A stretch of DNA of 64,000 bases from Nitrospira sp. (GCA_028819435.1 JAPPLK010000089.1:62001-126000), one strand, 5' to 3'. Positions 7,914-16,789 are shown, counted from the first letter of the stretch. A program made the numbers and translations. The notes: a model not told the origin generated them from the letters alone.

Positions 7914-8570
7914 ATGGTTGTGATGAAACGATTCCTGATCTGGCTGGTCATTTGTCTCATGCCAGTCACGTGTTGGGCTCATAGTGGCGGGACTAATGCG
8001 GAGGGCTGCCACCACAACCGAAAGACAGGAGAGTACCATTGTCATAACAAGAAAAAGCACTTGGCTCCACCACAAGGCAGTCCGTCCAGCACGTATGATC
8101 GCAAGGAGTTTGGACGGTGGATCGATGCAGATGGAGATTGTCAAGACACCCGGCAGGAAGTGTTGATCGAGGAAAGCCGAATCCCTGTCACGTTCAAAAC
8201 AGCGAGACAATGTCGGGTCATTGCGGGGGAGTGGCATGACCCCTATACCGGACGGGTGTTCACCAATCCATCACTGCTCGACGTGGATCACGTCGTCCCA
8301 CTTAAAGAAGCCTTTGACTCGGGGGCTAAGGCATGGAGCAGACAAAAGAAAATTCAATTTGCCAATGATCTAGACAATCAGGACCACTTGATTGCGGTCT
8401 ATCGAAGTGCCAACCGCAGTAAGGGGGCCAGAGACCCCGCCCGTTGGCTCCCTCCCAATCAAGCCTATCATCGCGAGTATGTCACGATCTGGCTTGAGAT
8501 CAAGAAGGCGTGGCGGTTATCACTTGATTCCGAAGAAGCCAGCGTCATTCAAAGGATACTGAAGGAATAA
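7914..8570 (+). CDS. Secreted YHYH/HNH endonuclease
   Basis: I start at 7914 (a second ATG at 7923 is equally possible), giving about 218 aa; the 353-aa track ORF runs back through the DUF4126 gene in another frame. A signal peptide (MKRFLIWLVICLMPVTCWA) is followed by a YHYH-type segment (GGCHHNRKTGEYHCHNKK context). The nuclease domain carries DVDHVVPLKEAF, NDLDNQDHLIAV and NRSKGARDPARWLPP, matching the DUF1524/HNH secreted nuclease family. It probably cuts extracellular or periplasmic DNA. The catalytic His and Asn-rich loop are intact. Confidence 0.8.
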   Translation: MVVMKRFLIWLVICLMPVTCWAHSGGTNAEGCHHNRKTGEYHCHNKKKHLAPPQGSPSSTYDRKEFGRWIDADGDCQDTRQEVLIEESRIPVTFKTARQCRVIAGEWHDPYTGRVFTNPSLLDVDHVVPLKEAFDSGAKAWSRQKKIQFANDLDNQDHLIAVYRSANRSKGARDPARWLPPNQAYHREYVTIWLEIKKAWRLSLDSEEASVIQRILKE

Positions 8571-8575
8571 AGGGA

Positions 8576-8734
8576 ATGGGTGGGCGGTCCGGAGTTTGGC
8601 GTCTCTCGTACAAGGCGATTCAGGGTAGGACGAGATGGGTGGTCACAGGGGAAAAGACGGGGGCCTCAACCGTAACATATATCGTAACACAAGCGAAACA
8701 ACTGGACATCACGAATCGTCCAAACGACCCGTAA
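8576..8734 (+). CDS. Possible 52-aa protein downstream of the HNH nuclease
   Basis: This ORF is too short for the track. It starts with an ATG 6 bp after the nuclease stop and reads MGGRSGVWRLSYKAIQGRTRW...TYIVTQAKQLDITNRPNDP. A GGA about 9 nt upstream could act as SD. It has a mixed beta/basic composition like a small DNA-binding or antitoxin-type protein, but no family is recognised. It could be the start of a decayed gene. Confidence 0.3.
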   Translation: MGGRSGVWRLSYKAIQGRTRWVVTGEKTGASTVTYIVTQAKQLDITNRPNDP

Positions 8735-9058
8735 CTACTGTAGTTTCTCAGATAAGACTTTCTCAGTCTGTTTTCTGTGGTAGGAGTAGAATCCAAGCCA
8801 TGGGAGCCTCAAACGGACGAAGCCCGGCTTCGGTTTGCGAACGGAGTGGAAAAGGCCAAGCAACAATTTCTCCTCTTCTTGCGTGAGCTTGAATGACATG
8901 GCCTACATTAAGATGATGCGTTTATTGAGGCATGTCACGCGCGTCTCCAACAAGGATGCTTGGATCAACATTGGGTTCTCTAGCTCGTAAGCTTCCCCAT
9001 TTAAGAGACATATGATAAGTGGAGTTTTCTGGCAAGAACACCCCGTAAGGAGACGACC
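8735..9058. other. Decayed coding region, no intact gene
   Basis: Short open stretches read like protein, for example DEARLRFANGVEKAKQQFLLFLRELE ending near 8898, and a 30-aa frame with RLLRHVTRVSNKDAWINIGFSSS ending near 8990. None has a convincing start, and they are in different frames. This looks like degraded genes next to the IS3 relic. Confidence 0.35.
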
Positions 9059-9244
9059 ATGAGACGAAGCCGATTCACCGAGACGCCAATCGTCGCAATG
9101 TTGCAAGAGGCTGAGGAGGGAAAGAAGTCGCGAGAGATTTGCCGCCAGCGCGGCATTGAGGACCGCCCCCATAGCAGCTTGAAAAAAAGCATACCTCCTG
9201 CCCGGTTCAGACGACAGGGAGAAAAAACCAGACACTCTACTTGA
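9059..9244 (+). pseudogene. IS3-family transposase relic, OrfA start fused to OrfB end
   Basis: The first ~33 residues (MRRSRFTETPIVAMLQEAEEGKKSREICRQRGI) are the helix-turn-helix start of IS3-type OrfA. The next part, RPHSSLKKSIPPARF, resembles the terminal RPHSSL(G)xxTP segment of OrfB. The catalytic DDE core between them is deleted. The SD (AAGGAGACG) and ATG are intact, so a 61-aa fused peptide could still be made, but it cannot transpose. Confidence 0.75.
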
Positions 9245-9349
9245 GAATTGTCTCATTGACAGGGAAAGCTCACAAACGCTCTAAGAGGAAAGTCCGCTGG
9301 TTTTTCACGATCTATTTAGGTTACGATTCCCTTTAATTACGAAAAGAAA

Positions 9350-10000
9350 ATGCCACAGACTCTTACGATACCTCTCCTCAAAACCGAAGCTTCGGTCTTT
9401 GCTAAGACCGAGTCATCTCACCACGAACCTGCGCTTTACGGAATTACAGACGGCAAAGCCGTCGGAACGTACCTTGAACGGAAATTTCAAAACTATTTGC
9501 ACGCTAAATTTACTTACATCGAAGGTTCTTCTGCCAAGGGAATAGATTTTCCAGAACTCGAAGTCGACATGAAGGTTACGAGTATTCGGCAGCCTCAATC
9601 ATCGTGCCCTTTCAAATCCGCTCGACAGAAAATTTACGGACTCGGGTACAATCTTCTGGTATTTGTCTACGAGAAGACCGACGACGAGGCTAAACGGACG
9701 AGTCGTCTCAATATCATGCACACGATTTTTGTAGATCGTTCACGTACCGGTGATTTTCAGACCACTTCGGGATTGCGTCAGATTATCGAAAACGAAGGCA
9801 ATATTGACGATGTATTGGCATTTTTTTCGGAACGGATGCTTCCCATTGACGACATTCAAGCACAACCACTAGCGGAAGAAGTGCTCCGGAACCCACCGGA
9901 AATGGGCTACCTTACGATCTCCAACGCCTTGCAGTGGCGGCTGCAATATAGCCGCGTTATCCAGCAGGCAGGAACCGTGAATGGCGTTGAAAATTTATGA
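9350..10000 (+). CDS. Type II restriction endonuclease
   Basis: This 216-aa protein precedes a DNA adenine methyltransferase with a 4-bp overlap (ATGA). A PD-(D/E)xK-like core is visible: Glu43 in YLERKFQ, then GIDFPELEVDMKV (Asp66, Asp73, Lys75), followed by QPQSSCPFKSARQKIYGLGYNLLVFVYEK, a conserved stretch in this group of restriction enzymes. Base composition is lower in G+C than the backbone genes, fitting horizontal transfer. The recognition site cannot be inferred. Neither SD nor start is strong, so a nearby alternative start is possible. Confidence 0.8.
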   Translation: MPQTLTIPLLKTEASVFAKTESSHHEPALYGITDGKAVGTYLERKFQNYLHAKFTYIEGSSAKGIDFPELEVDMKVTSIRQPQSSCPFKSARQKIYGLGYNLLVFVYEKTDDEAKRTSRLNIMHTIFVDRSRTGDFQTTSGLRQIIENEGNIDDVLAFFSERMLPIDDIQAQPLAEEVLRNPPEMGYLTISNALQWRLQYSRVIQQAGTVNGVENL

Positions 10001-11559
10001 GCAAACAGAAGGAATTTGGTGACTTCCAGACCCCGAACCATTTAGCGGCGCAAGTGGCTGCCTTGGTTGCTGAATTGTTTGGTTCGCCCGATATTGTCGT
10101 GGAGCCGACAGTCGGCCTTGGTGCATTTCTTCGTGCTTCTCATGGAAAATGGGGCAATGCTTGCAGTTACGAAGGATACGAAATTAATCCCGACTATGTT
10201 CGTTCAACAAGCCGCCGTTTTTCAAGTTTGGGCATCAGACTTTGGCAGCAAGATTTTTTTTCCGCTGACTGGCATCAAATTCTCAGGAAAAAGAATTTGC
10301 CCAGAGTTTTGGTTTTAGGCAATCCGCCTTGGGTCACCAATTCCGAGCAGGGCATCCTCGGCAGCACCAATTTGCCCAAGAAAGCCAACTTCCAACGGCT
10401 GCGAGGTTTTGATGCAAAAACCGGAAAATCGAATTTCGACATAGCCGAATGGATGCTCATTCGCCTGATCGAAGCACTACCTGAGTCAGGCGCAATTGCC
10501 ATGCTTTGTAAAACCATGACTGCCAGGAAAGTCTTACGCCATTTTTGGAAGACTGAGGGCGGGTTTGAGGCATCGAAACTATTTCGCATTGATGCAAAAA
10601 CGAATTTTGGCGTTGCGGTTGACGCCTGTCTGTTTGTCGCGACCGGGAAGCGCACGGAAGATCGCATTGCCACAATATATTCCAGGCTTAACTTGGATTC
10701 TAAGGTCGCGGAGTTTGGATGGGTCGACGGAAACCTCGTTTCAGATATCGGGACCTATACGAAGTTTAGAGAACTGGATGGTGGGTCCCCTTACGCTTGG
10801 CGGTCAGGTATCAAACATGATGCATCCAACGTCATGGAGTTTACTCGCCGCAATGGACACCTTGTGAACGGGTTGGGGGAGGCAGTCGAACTTGAGGAAG
10901 AGTACCTGTATCCCCTTCTAAAGTCTTCAGATTTAGGGAACCGAAGAGCGATTCCTCGCAAGGTCGTTTTAGTCACGCAGCGTCATACTGGTGATGATAC
11001 CAGTTCGATCAGGGATATGGCCCCTAAGACATGGAGATACCTTGATGAGCACTCCGAGAAACTGGATTCACGGAAAAGCTCAATCTATCAGAATCGCCCT
11101 CGATTCAGCATATTTGGAATCGGCGAGTATTCTTTTGCCCCTTGGAAGGTTGCCATATCAGGTCTCTACAAATCTTTCACTTTTGTTGTTGTTCCCCCAG
11201 CAAATGGCCGCCCGGTCATGGTCGATGACACGTGCTATTCGATACCCTGCAAGTCTGAGAAGGAAGCTCGATTACTCTATGATCTACTCAATTCAAAGCC
11301 TGCGCAATGCTTCCTTGGGTCCATTGTATTTGAGGATTCTAAGCGTCCAATCACGGTGGATGTCCTGCGCCGATTTTCTTTGGTCAACGTTGCCAAATTG
11401 GTGGGCCGACTCGACGAATTGACAGAATGCATGTTGTCTGAGTACGACTCGCTAGATGGGCGGCGACAACAACTTAGCCTCGTTATTGAAGAAGCAAGGA
11501 AATATCAAACAAGGCGACGCCGTCCAGTGGTGGCTCCTGAAATTTGGAAAGATCGATAA
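9997..11559 (+). CDS. N6-adenine DNA methyltransferase of a type II R-M system
   Basis: The 520-aa protein shows motif X (FGDFQTP, residues 7-13), motif I (EPTVGLGAFL, about 36-45) and the catalytic motif IV NPPW (109-112). This is the order of gamma-class adenine methyltransferases. The C-terminal half, with PLLKSSDL and a bipartite recognition-like region, probably reads the target. It would protect host DNA against the coupled endonuclease just upstream, which it overlaps by 4 bp. Fusing the genes this tightly with the nuclease first implies that methylation before cleavage is ensured post-translationally or by a separate promoter. Confidence 0.9.
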   Translation: MSKQKEFGDFQTPNHLAAQVAALVAELFGSPDIVVEPTVGLGAFLRASHGKWGNACSYEGYEINPDYVRSTSRRFSSLGIRLWQQDFFSADWHQILRKKNLPRVLVLGNPPWVTNSEQGILGSTNLPKKANFQRLRGFDAKTGKSNFDIAEWMLIRLIEALPESGAIAMLCKTMTARKVLRHFWKTEGGFEASKLFRIDAKTNFGVAVDACLFVATGKRTEDRIATIYSRLNLDSKVAEFGWVDGNLVSDIGTYTKFRELDGGSPYAWRSGIKHDASNVMEFTRRNGHLVNGLGEAVELEEEYLYPLLKSSDLGNRRAIPRKVVLVTQRHTGDDTSSIRDMAPKTWRYLDEHSEKLDSRKSSIYQNRPRFSIFGIGEYSFAPWKVAISGLYKSFTFVVVPPANGRPVMVDDTCYSIPCKSEKEARLLYDLLNSKPAQCFLGSIVFEDSKRPITVDVLRRFSLVNVAKLVGRLDELTECMLSEYDSLDGRRQQLSLVIEEARKYQTRRRRPVVAPEIWKDR

Positions 11560-11604
11560 GTGTTATTTCTGCTTGCGACCCACATAAGCGGCCAGGAAGT
11601 TTAG

Positions 11605-11781
11605 CGCGACAATGTCTTTCTCGAACGGCCCTGGCGGACGATTAAGTACGAGGAAATCTCCCGACGTGCCTACCGAAGTCTCTCGGAGGCGCGGAGCAGT
11701 ATAGCCCGCTATCGGGCATTCTACAATCGGTGCAGACCGCATTCCTCACTTGGCGAGCAAACGCCCGACCCAGTCTATTGA
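11605..11781 (+). pseudogene. IS3-family OrfB C-terminal relic
   Basis: The frame reads DNVFLERPWRTIKYEEISRRAYRSLSEARSSIARYRAFYNRCRPHSSLGEQTPDPVY and then stops. This is the end of an IS3 (IS2/IS407-type) transposase core, including the region around the last catalytic Glu. A stop codon lies directly upstream (11602-11604), and no more of the gene is recognisable. It lies between the R-M pair and the HEPN-like gene and marks past transposition in the island. Confidence 0.8.
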
Positions 11782-11849
11782 AACCCACACAAGCCAATCC
11801 AGGCGGCGGACATGGTGGCATCTGAGCCTCATTGTCGAGTTACGCTCCG

Positions 11850-12638
11850 CTAGTCTGACCCCACAGAACTCCCTCGCCAGAATCGCCGTGACTGCCTACG
11901 CGCGAGGTTTCGGTACAAATGGCGACCCACGATATGATCAACTGCTCCTCGAACCGCATCGACGCACTCCTCCAGTATGTCTGAAACTACAAATCCTGCA
12001 ACGGGCGAACTCTTTTCACGAGAAAATTTAATTCCTACTTGGAAGGCGTCCCTACTAATCGGCCTCTTTTCCTCAAAAGCATCTAAGGCTTCCCCACTAT
12101 GAGCCTCAGGCTTCAATCCTCTCAGGGTCGTGCAAACCAAATTCAAATGCCGGTGCTTATCGACATTGCATAGATAGTCCAGTTGCCCAAACACATTTAC
12201 ATTAAACGGCAAACCCAGGCCTCCCCCAAAAGGCTGAAGATCGCGAATCCTCTTCTTGATTTCGTAGCGGACGCCACTCAGTTTGTCTTTTGTCATATTT
12301 TCCCAATCGGACTCTTCGCTAAAAATCGGAAATGCATTCTTTCTTGATGGGTTTTTCCCATTATCAACAACCAACTGCCATACGAGATGATCAAGACTTG
12401 ATCGCAGGTTGTAAACAATTTCTCCGATTCTGACGGACCATTCGATGGGTGTTTTCTCCGAGTCGGCTAAAAATGCCTCTACAATGTCCGCAGACTTTCC
12501 ATCTGGATTTTTCCGTGTAATTCTCTTTTGTTCAACGCGCTGTCGTTCGCAAAAGTTCTCCATATCGGTGCGAAGGGCATGAAGCTCCCTATCCGCTCTT
12601 CCAATTTTTGCACAAATCGCTTCAAGATAGATTGCCAT
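11850..12638 (-). CDS. HEPN-like protein (Rx4H motif), 262 aa
   Basis: The protein is mostly helical. An N-terminal coiled segment leads into IGEIVYNLRSSLDHLVWQLV (about residues 75-95), where RSSLDH fits the Rx4-6H ribonuclease motif of HEPN domains in the right helical setting. A second conserved part, QLDYLCNVDKHRHLNLV, follows. Families with this NLRSxLDHL motif are widespread and usually left hypothetical. The start has an SD-like AAGGAAAG. Just upstream is a fragment that reads like the end of hsdS. It is next to, and co-oriented with, the SIR2 gene. A HEPN RNase role in defence is inference. Confidence 0.6.
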   Translation of the reverse strand: MAIYLEAICAKIGRADRELHALRTDMENFCERQRVEQKRITRKNPDGKSADIVEAFLADSEKTPIEWSVRIGEIVYNLRSSLDHLVWQLVVDNGKNPSRKNAFPIFSEESDWENMTKDKLSGVRYEIKKRIRDLQPFGGGLGLPFNVNVFGQLDYLCNVDKHRHLNLVCTTLRGLKPEAHSGEALDAFEEKRPISRDAFQVGIKFSREKSSPVAGFVVSDILEECVDAVRGAVDHIVGRHLYRNLARRQSRRFWRGSSVGSD

Positions 12639-12644
12639 TGCTCG

Positions 12645-12692
12645 CTATCTTTCCTTCACATCTTCACTCATCAGACGCGGCCCACAACCTCT
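12645..12692 (-). pseudogene. hsdS 3'-end relic upstream of the HEPN-like gene
   Basis: Read on the minus strand, the frame ends RRGCGPRLMSEDVKER then TAG, 6 bp before the HEPN-like start. PRLMS(G/E)(D/E) followed by a stop is the typical C-terminus of type I restriction specificity subunits. Upstream of it, frames are broken. The nucleotide core (12657-12680) matches 16664-16687 at 20 of 24 positions. Confidence 0.45.
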
Positions 12693-12833
12693 CCGATCCA
12701 AAATCCTCATGGTTATCGGTATCGCCCACCTTTCAGCCAAAGGATTTTTGCAAAGACTCGACCGCAATCTGCTGGGCAAGAGCGTCTTCACTGAAGTTAC
12801 TGAGCCTCATCTTCAGTCACCTTTGTCAGTTAC
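12693..12833. other. Gap between SIR2 stop and HEPN-like leader
   Basis: On the minus strand a 25-aa frame with an SD-like AAAGGTG (MRLSNFSEDALAQQIAVESLQKSFG) starts after the SIR2 stop and then meets TGA. It reads like the truncated start of a gene. Nothing else is recognised. Confidence 0.3.
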
Positions 12834-15800
12834 TCACACTAGGCCCTGTCTTTCGATCAATTCTTCCAAGCGTCTGAAGCGCTCGGCGGTCGCCAATTGC
12901 TGATCTTCTTGCCTTATGTCATTTAAACATTGCCGGAGTTCTTCAGGTACCCATTCTGCCTCTGGGCCAACAATTGCCTCCAGGAATGTCAAGGCACGTT
13001 CGGGAAATCTTTGGCAAATCTCTGCTTCGCGAAGGCGACGAACCAGAAAAATAAGAGTCGGTGGGTTCCCTGGTTTGAGCCAGTGGCACAATATATCCAA
13101 TGCTTCAGGAAAGGCATCTCCCGCTGCCACGCAGAGGCGTCCGAGATCCTCGGATATTTGGGTTGTTGCGCGCGCCTCGTCTTGCGGCCAGATTTGGCTG
13201 AAAAATGGAAGCACTCGATTTTGCCAATATTCAACGCGCTGATCCCCTGCTCCTTCAAGCGCACGAGTCAGTGTCCGTGCAACATTTTTTAATCCAGGCT
13301 GTGGTAGGTTTTTCGTCGCTGTTGCCAATTCTTCGATTGTGAAAATACCGCCTGGATCCAGTGCCGCAAAAGTCAGAAAGTCTGCATACTGCTGGGCATG
13401 CTCGCTACCGAACTTTTCATAATGATTCGCCGTTTCCAAAATGGGCTCTTTTATAACTGACAGGAGCGGACCATATAAGCGCGGTGATCGTAAAAACCCT
13501 GCCCACACGGAAAAAGCCTCGACTTCCAAATGTTGCCAGTCAAAGAGCGGCACGAGATATTCCATCGTCCAATCACGATCTACTTGATACAATGAAACAA
13601 CGTGGGCTGCCAACACGACACGCCCATGTCGGTATTTTTCTATGTCCGTATTGCATAGTTCTGTAAAGATTAGTTTTAGCGTTCCCGGCAGCTCTTGGCC
13701 CTCTTCAGGCGCACTCCGATGCCACCAGCGCAACAACGCTTCCGTTACCAACCCAACCGTATGACTCATGGCTCGAAAGAGCGCATTATCCATGAGGAGA
13801 CTGTCGAAATTTTCTTCGTCTGGATGATCCATCCTGAGAATGCGACGGCAAAGGTTCAAAAAGAACTCTTCATGGCCTTCGATGTTCGTGGCTATGGCCT
13901 GAAGCCACCAACCGAGAACGTGTCCGAGCGAATGTACGAATTCATCTGACGCATCATTCAGAACGGGTCCTATGTAGCGCCATGACCGTTTGATGTGCTC
14001 GCCCTCTGACCAAGCCCGAAGTGCTTCTTGCCAACGGCCCTCCGGCCATTCGTTTTGTCTGGCTAATACACGCAAAGCCCAGGCAGAGGTCGGAAAGTAG
14101 TTGCGGCAACGCTGTAGCCAGCCGTCTTGCCTCCAATGGTTAGCAGGACCGTGATGTTCCCTGAGCCATTCAACCAGTTCGCGGCGCCTTTGTGGTGTGG
14201 GCAAAAATTCACGCCGGTCTGCGCCGTCGTTTACTTCCATCCAGGCTGGAAATTCATCACTTTCGTCTTCGGGCATCCGCCATATCGGGTGCTGCTGTGT
14301 TAGTTCATCCAATTTCGTTCTCGCAGCTTGGCCCAGTGCTGCCCCAGCTGATTGTATTTTTTCAAGACGTAACCATACGTAACGGTCTACTATGCCTGCC
14401 CGCTTTTCTTGCTCAAGGTCGTTCGGAAACATTTCGCTTGGTGGTCCGTTCAGAATGGCGCGTTCTAGTTTATCCCTCTCAGATGGGTCCAATTTCGACG
14501 CCAAAGTCACTAAAAGGCGTAGTGACTCACGCTGGGTTCCCGTTGACCAGAGCCACCAACTGTCTTCTGCCAGCAACCAGTCCAAAGCCTGCTGTTGTGA
14601 AATCACTTCGGGTTGTGCAGCAGCAAACAAAGCCAACCGCTTGAAAACGGGAAAACGGATCTGCCACCAGCCTTCGGCTGCCTGCCGAGCTCGAGCATGA
14701 TCAATTTGCGCAGTCGCCAGCCATGCATCACGCGTTAATTTGATCAGAGCGGTCCAATCTCGGAAGTCGCTATTCTGGGTGTGGTCGCTAATCGAAGGGT
14801 GCTGCATATAAGAGAGATCCGTCCTTTCGTCCGCGGCGCCCAATTCTCGTTTCAGATCAAGCGCATCCCGTAAGAGTACGGTAAAATCTGGCAATAGATC
14901 GGGCAGCCCTTCCTGCCACCTCTCCCGCCTCTCTGACTTAGACAGTAACGCTGCATGTACATGGTCACTGGCGAGGACAAGTTCCCACTCGACAAGATCT
15001 TCAATGCGTGAGGGCTCGGACGAGTCAAGGTCATCCTCACCCCAATGAAAGGGCTCCCGTAAAGTCACGCACGGCGCCAAGATCTCTCGCAATTCCGTAC
15101 GAAGAGATGGCGTTATCCCATCCCGCGCTATGCGGTCAAGCCACTGTGTTTCGTAGAGACTGTAACGATGAGTCGGCGATCTTAGTCGCCCAGCCAAAAG
15201 CAGTCGCCATAACGTACGCATCAATCGACCGGGAATAGCCTTAGGCGCGTTGGCACGGATGCGGTCGAGTTCGTCATCGCTCTTGGTATCAAGTTCTTCG
15301 ATTCGGCTACGAATGAGCCGTGCAAATTGCTCATCCAACTGACCACCACGTTCAGCCAGCCAGATAATCAGCTTAGGGTCGTCAAGATGCCGCGTGAGCC
15401 AACGCGCCAAGTGGCTCATTATCTTGTCCCAACCGCTTCGCCGTGCACCTAAATACACCAGGCCCATCCGGAGTGAGAGTGTGTAAGGTGCCGGGCGATT
15501 TAATACGCTGAAACGCAGTTTCTCATCCTCGTCGTTGGTTGCAACGACACCGAAGCACGACAAGTCTCGATGTTCAAACTGGTGTTTTCCGAGCGGATCC
15601 AACCATTCTAGCGGAGGTACGGGATTCATCTCGGCAAAGTGCTGCGCAGCCAAGTCATCTGTCAGGGCCCATAGCACACGTCCCACCGCAAAGTCCGAGC
15701 GAGAAGAAGTCAATGGAGGAGTACTTGCGTGTTGGGTAATAATCATTTTCTTGCCTTGCACGCCGTCACGATAGGTATCTGCCCATTCTTTGAGCGTACG

Positions 15801-16655
15801 ATGAAGCGCGGAATGGTTTTCTCCATTCGCAGGAACCTCGTACGTTAATGGACTAATCCCTTTCGCCTTCCATTCCGCTGACGTTCTCTCTTTTTGACCA
15901 GTTGTAAAGCTTGCGAAGGCATAGGCTTCCGACTTCTTCTCTCCCAGCAACTCATCAGCGGCAAGCGCATCCATCATGTAGCGAAGAACAGGATCATTGA
16001 CGCGGTAACCAACAAAACAGACGATGTGATGTTGGAACAGTGCACTGACAAACCGCGCCGCCCAACGTTCGGTCAAGTAGGCTAGGCCAAAATCACCGCT
16101 GCTGAGCACCAAGCGATTTAATGCAGCCTCATCAGGCTGAGTCGGCAGCAAGCCGTGTAGATGCACGATTCCATTCCAACGGCTTGGTTTGGGAATGGGA
16201 AGATAGGGGGCTTCAAAGCTATCAATCTTAAGTTCTTCTTGGGCAATGACATGTTGGAAAATGCGGTCGAAATTGGTCGTGACGAGCCGGCTGATGCCGT
16301 ATCGGTCTTTTGCGAGTTGCAGTAACGCCCAATGCGTCGTCGTGGCGCCTTCTCCGTCCAACTCAGGCTTGAGAACAGATGCCAAGGTCTTTCTGACCAC
16401 GGGACGTTGCCCAGGATATCTTCGTTCTAGTTGATGAATCGTCGCGTCATAGTGTCCTTTTTCATAAGCCTCCTTCTCTACAGGCTCCATATTTGTGCCC
16501 AACTGTTGATAAATACCGTCAACCAATCCCTTAAATCGTGGCAAGCCTGCTGGGACGGAAATGCCTGCGCCACAAAAAAATACAACATGGCCATCTTCAT
16601 GCGCCTGTAACAGGTGCTCAGGAATATCCGGACCATCGGTGATAAAAGCAGGCAT
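12834..16655 (-). CDS. SIR2-domain defence protein, 1273 aa
   Basis: The N-terminal ~290 residues form a SIR2-type NAD-binding domain. They include GAGIS at 29-33, TTNFD at 126-130 and the catalytic HG in VHLHG (His167), followed by a late Rossmann segment VCFVGYRVNDPVLRYMM. The remaining ~950 residues are a Trp-rich alpha-helical region without a catalytic motif, as in large sirtuin defence proteins; I believe it contains a DUF4020-like part. Such proteins deplete NAD+ when infection is sensed. All SIR2 catalytic residues look intact. Its ATG overlaps the stop of an apparent hsdS relic (TGATG), so it may be translated by coupling. Confidence 0.8.
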   Translation of the reverse strand: MPAFITDGPDIPEHLLQAHEDGHVVFFCGAGISVPAGLPRFKGLVDGIYQQLGTNMEPVEKEAYEKGHYDATIHQLERRYPGQRPVVRKTLASVLKPELDGEGATTTHWALLQLAKDRYGISRLVTTNFDRIFQHVIAQEELKIDSFEAPYLPIPKPSRWNGIVHLHGLLPTQPDEAALNRLVLSSGDFGLAYLTERWAARFVSALFQHHIVCFVGYRVNDPVLRYMMDALAADELLGEKKSEAYAFASFTTGQKERTSAEWKAKGISPLTYEVPANGENHSALHRTLKEWADTYRDGVQGKKMIITQHASTPPLTSSRSDFAVGRVLWALTDDLAAQHFAEMNPVPPLEWLDPLGKHQFEHRDLSCFGVVATNDEDEKLRFSVLNRPAPYTLSLRMGLVYLGARRSGWDKIMSHLARWLTRHLDDPKLIIWLAERGGQLDEQFARLIRSRIEELDTKSDDELDRIRANAPKAIPGRLMRTLWRLLLAGRLRSPTHRYSLYETQWLDRIARDGITPSLRTELREILAPCVTLREPFHWGEDDLDSSEPSRIEDLVEWELVLASDHVHAALLSKSERRERWQEGLPDLLPDFTVLLRDALDLKRELGAADERTDLSYMQHPSISDHTQNSDFRDWTALIKLTRDAWLATAQIDHARARQAAEGWWQIRFPVFKRLALFAAAQPEVISQQQALDWLLAEDSWWLWSTGTQRESLRLLVTLASKLDPSERDKLERAILNGPPSEMFPNDLEQEKRAGIVDRYVWLRLEKIQSAGAALGQAARTKLDELTQQHPIWRMPEDESDEFPAWMEVNDGADRREFLPTPQRRRELVEWLREHHGPANHWRQDGWLQRCRNYFPTSAWALRVLARQNEWPEGRWQEALRAWSEGEHIKRSWRYIGPVLNDASDEFVHSLGHVLGWWLQAIATNIEGHEEFFLNLCRRILRMDHPDEENFDSLLMDNALFRAMSHTVGLVTEALLRWWHRSAPEEGQELPGTLKLIFTELCNTDIEKYRHGRVVLAAHVVSLYQVDRDWTMEYLVPLFDWQHLEVEAFSVWAGFLRSPRLYGPLLSVIKEPILETANHYEKFGSEHAQQYADFLTFAALDPGGIFTIEELATATKNLPQPGLKNVARTLTRALEGAGDQRVEYWQNRVLPFFSQIWPQDEARATTQISEDLGRLCVAAGDAFPEALDILCHWLKPGNPPTLIFLVRRLREAEICQRFPERALTFLEAIVGPEAEWVPEELRQCLNDIRQEDQQLATAERFRRLEELIERQGLV

Positions 16656-16789
16656 CAGACCGACACATCTCCGCTCATCAGGCGTGGTAGGAGCAGGCCA
16701 CAGGTTTTCGTTGCCTCAGCAACCTTCTCCCCAAATGAGGTATAGATCGACGGCGAGTAAGTGGTGAAATTATATCCTCCGTATGAACT
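16655..16789 (-). pseudogene. hsdS 3'-end relic upstream of the SIR2 gene
   Basis: The minus-strand frame is open for about 45 codons and ends GEKVAEATKTCGLLLPRLMSGDVSV then TGA. TRxLLLPRLMSGxxxV followed by a stop is the hallmark C-terminus of HsdS, the specificity subunit of type I restriction enzymes. The TGA overlaps the SIR2 ATG. No target-recognition domain or start codon remains. Confidence 0.5.

Noticed and set aside
12657-16687. CTGATGAG motif on the minus strand before two genes, as in hammerhead ribozyme cores
   Set aside because: The required GAAA segment and the three helices are absent, and the conservation is better explained as codons of an HsdS C-terminus.
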